Positions 5,361 through 6,023 of a DNA stretch of 6,023 bases are shown piece after piece. The position numbers were made by a program, and so were the translations under genes. The notes below the pieces were generated by a model. It saw only the letters and a list, made by a program, of their open reading frames with translations, was not told the origin of the DNA and searched no databases. How positions within the stretch are numbered: the first letter of the stretch is position 1; every line of letters starts with the position of its first letter. The DNA is from an uncultured Methylophilus sp. (lineage in GTDB: Bacteria; Pseudomonadota; Gammaproteobacteria; Burkholderiales; Methylophilaceae), in contig CAKZJM010000077.1 in assembly GCA_936943315.1 (NCBI GenBank), positions 1 to 6,023 of the forward strand. Reading direction: 5' to 3'.

Positions 5361-6022
5361 AGCTTGTGGTGATTGAGCTTGGACCTGACCAGCTCAATAT
5401 GCGCGCGCAATTCATAAGCGTATTGCGAGAACGGCACCGGTAGTTTCACATTCACCACTTTTGTTTCTATTTCATTGAGCTTTTCCAGGCACAGCTGGAG
5501 ATCATCGGCCGTCTTGATATCCTGTAACTGTGTATCCAGAAAGCGCAACTCACCGTAGTAGCGGAAGAGTTTGCGCTTCACCAGCCACACATACACCATA
5601 GGGATGATTTTTGTCAGCGGGATCAACAAAGCCAGCAACGGCAAAATCACAATCAGGGTCCGGTTTACAAAGGTGGCTGCCCAGAACGGCAGGTATTTAT
5701 CAATAATCGGCAAGCCAGATTTATAGAAATTAAGCGCCTGGGTGCTGAGCGGGAAGTCTGTGTCCTTGGCCGATGGAAACTCGCCTTTAGTGTTAAACAG
5801 ACTAGGGCTGCCGTGTACTTCGGCAATCACTTTCATCATCAGGTAAACCAGGGCAGGGTGCATGCTTTCTTTCACCACCAGGGTAGCCGTTGGTGCCACC
5901 AGGTGGACATCATGGCTTGGGATATTGCGCGCCAGATCCATGGCGCCTTCTGGCAATAGCAGGTGATGCATAAAGGCAAACTTGCGTGAAAAAGCTTCTG
6001 CGGTATCCATGCTCAGCATATG
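5348..6022 (-). CDS. TAXI-family TRAP transporter solute-binding protein with C-terminal membrane anchor, 5' end outside window
   Basis: The C-terminal 224 residues are visible. The frame is open to the window edge (a His codon precedes the first visible Met), so the Met at 6019 is probably internal. Numbering from that Met, features I recall from TAXI proteins with a membrane tail are: ARNIPSHDVHLVAPTATLVV (30-49), HPALVYLMMKVIAEVHG (54-70), GEFPSAKDTDFPLS (79-92), YKSGLPIIDKYLPFW (99-113), then a hydrophobic helix at about 120-146 and a charged tail of about 75 residues (KRKLFRYYGELRFLD and on). TAXI proteins capture organic solutes for TRAP importers; here the helix would anchor the protein in the inner membrane with a cytoplasmic tail. 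No TRAP permease gene is visible. The stop codon (TAG, 5350-5348) lies inside the end of the second EAL gene, a 13-bp tail-to-tail overlap. The solute is unknown. Confidence 0.85.
   Translation of the reverse strand, partial: HMLSMDTAEAFSRKFAFMHHLLLPEGAMDLARNIPSHDVHLVAPTATLVVKESMHPALVYLMMKVIAEVHGSPSLFNTKGEFPSAKDTDFPLSTQALNFYKSGLPIIDKYLPFWAATFVNRTLIVILPLLALLIPLTKIIPMVYVWLVKRKLFRYYGELRFLDTQLQDIKTADDLQLCLEKLNEIETKVVNVKLPVPFSQYAYELRAHIELVRSKLNHHKLQAA
5372..5398. repeat. 8-bp inverted repeat just past the second EAL gene, inside the TAXI coding sequence
   Basis: ATTGAGCT (5372-5379) and AGCTCAAT (5391-5398) are perfect inverted arms around an 11-nt loop; GG/CC pairs (5381-5382 with 5389-5390) could extend the stem past a bulged T. 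It begins 11 bp after the EAL stop codon, where a terminator is expected, and there is no intergenic space for one otherwise. No T run follows on either strand, so intrinsic termination is doubtful; it could block 3' exonucleases. Confidence 0.35.
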
Positions 6023-6023
6023 C

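Noticed and set aside
5399..5411. GCGCGCGC run
   Set aside because: It is short, lies within TAXI coding sequence and encodes Leu-Arg-Ala-His normally; no sign of a phase-variable or Z-DNA function.
1..6023. Mobile element, phage, defence system or CRISPR array
   Set aside because: No transposase, integrase, terminal repeats, target duplication or spaced direct repeats were seen; all genes look like core or ordinary accessory chromosome genes.

Overview
The window looks like ordinary chromosome from a Gram-negative proteobacterium. The evidence is an outer-membrane porin C-terminus ending in Phe, a periplasmic sulfate-binding protein with a Sec signal peptide, and two membrane-bound EAL proteins of the cyclic-di-GMP system. 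The gene style, moderate GC and gene set (Alginate_exp-type porin, Sbp, DUF2325, TAXI protein with a C-terminal membrane anchor) fit a betaproteobacterium, perhaps Methylophilaceae. That assignment is inference from memory, not a search result. No mobile element, CRISPR array, tRNA or rRNA was seen.

Layout, left to right. (1) 1-1380: the 3' end of a porin gene, a 12-bp gap, then a complete sulfate-binding protein gene (sbp-like). A strong 12-bp hairpin terminator closes the unit. (2) 1387-1679: a small DUF2325 gene with its own good ribosome binding site, directly after that terminator. (3) 1680-1845: a 166-bp AT-rich gap with inverted repeats and a sigma-28 (FliA)-like promoter candidate. 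(4) 1846-3501 and 3690-5360: two paralogous genes, each for a protein with about eight membrane helices followed by an intact EAL phosphodiesterase domain. The 188-bp gap between them holds promoter-like boxes and several short inverted repeats. (5) 5348-6022, minus strand: the 3' part of a TAXI-type TRAP solute-binding protein gene. It converges on the second EAL gene and overlaps it by 13 bp.

How the parts may work together: the porin and Sbp probably form an outer-membrane and periplasmic pair for sulfate (or related oxyanion) entry; the ABC permease and ATPase genes are not in the window. The two EAL proteins probably sense different inputs through their diverged membrane regions and lower cyclic-di-GMP through very similar catalytic domains. 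No GGDEF domain is present in either. The TAXI gene has no visible functional tie to them.

The most interesting item is the tandem pair of 8-helix EAL proteins. They share an N-terminal QRQ(F/Y)MRHR motif and a TM6-TM7 loop motif but have little similarity in the helices or periplasmic loops. I did not find strong evidence of a wholly new system.
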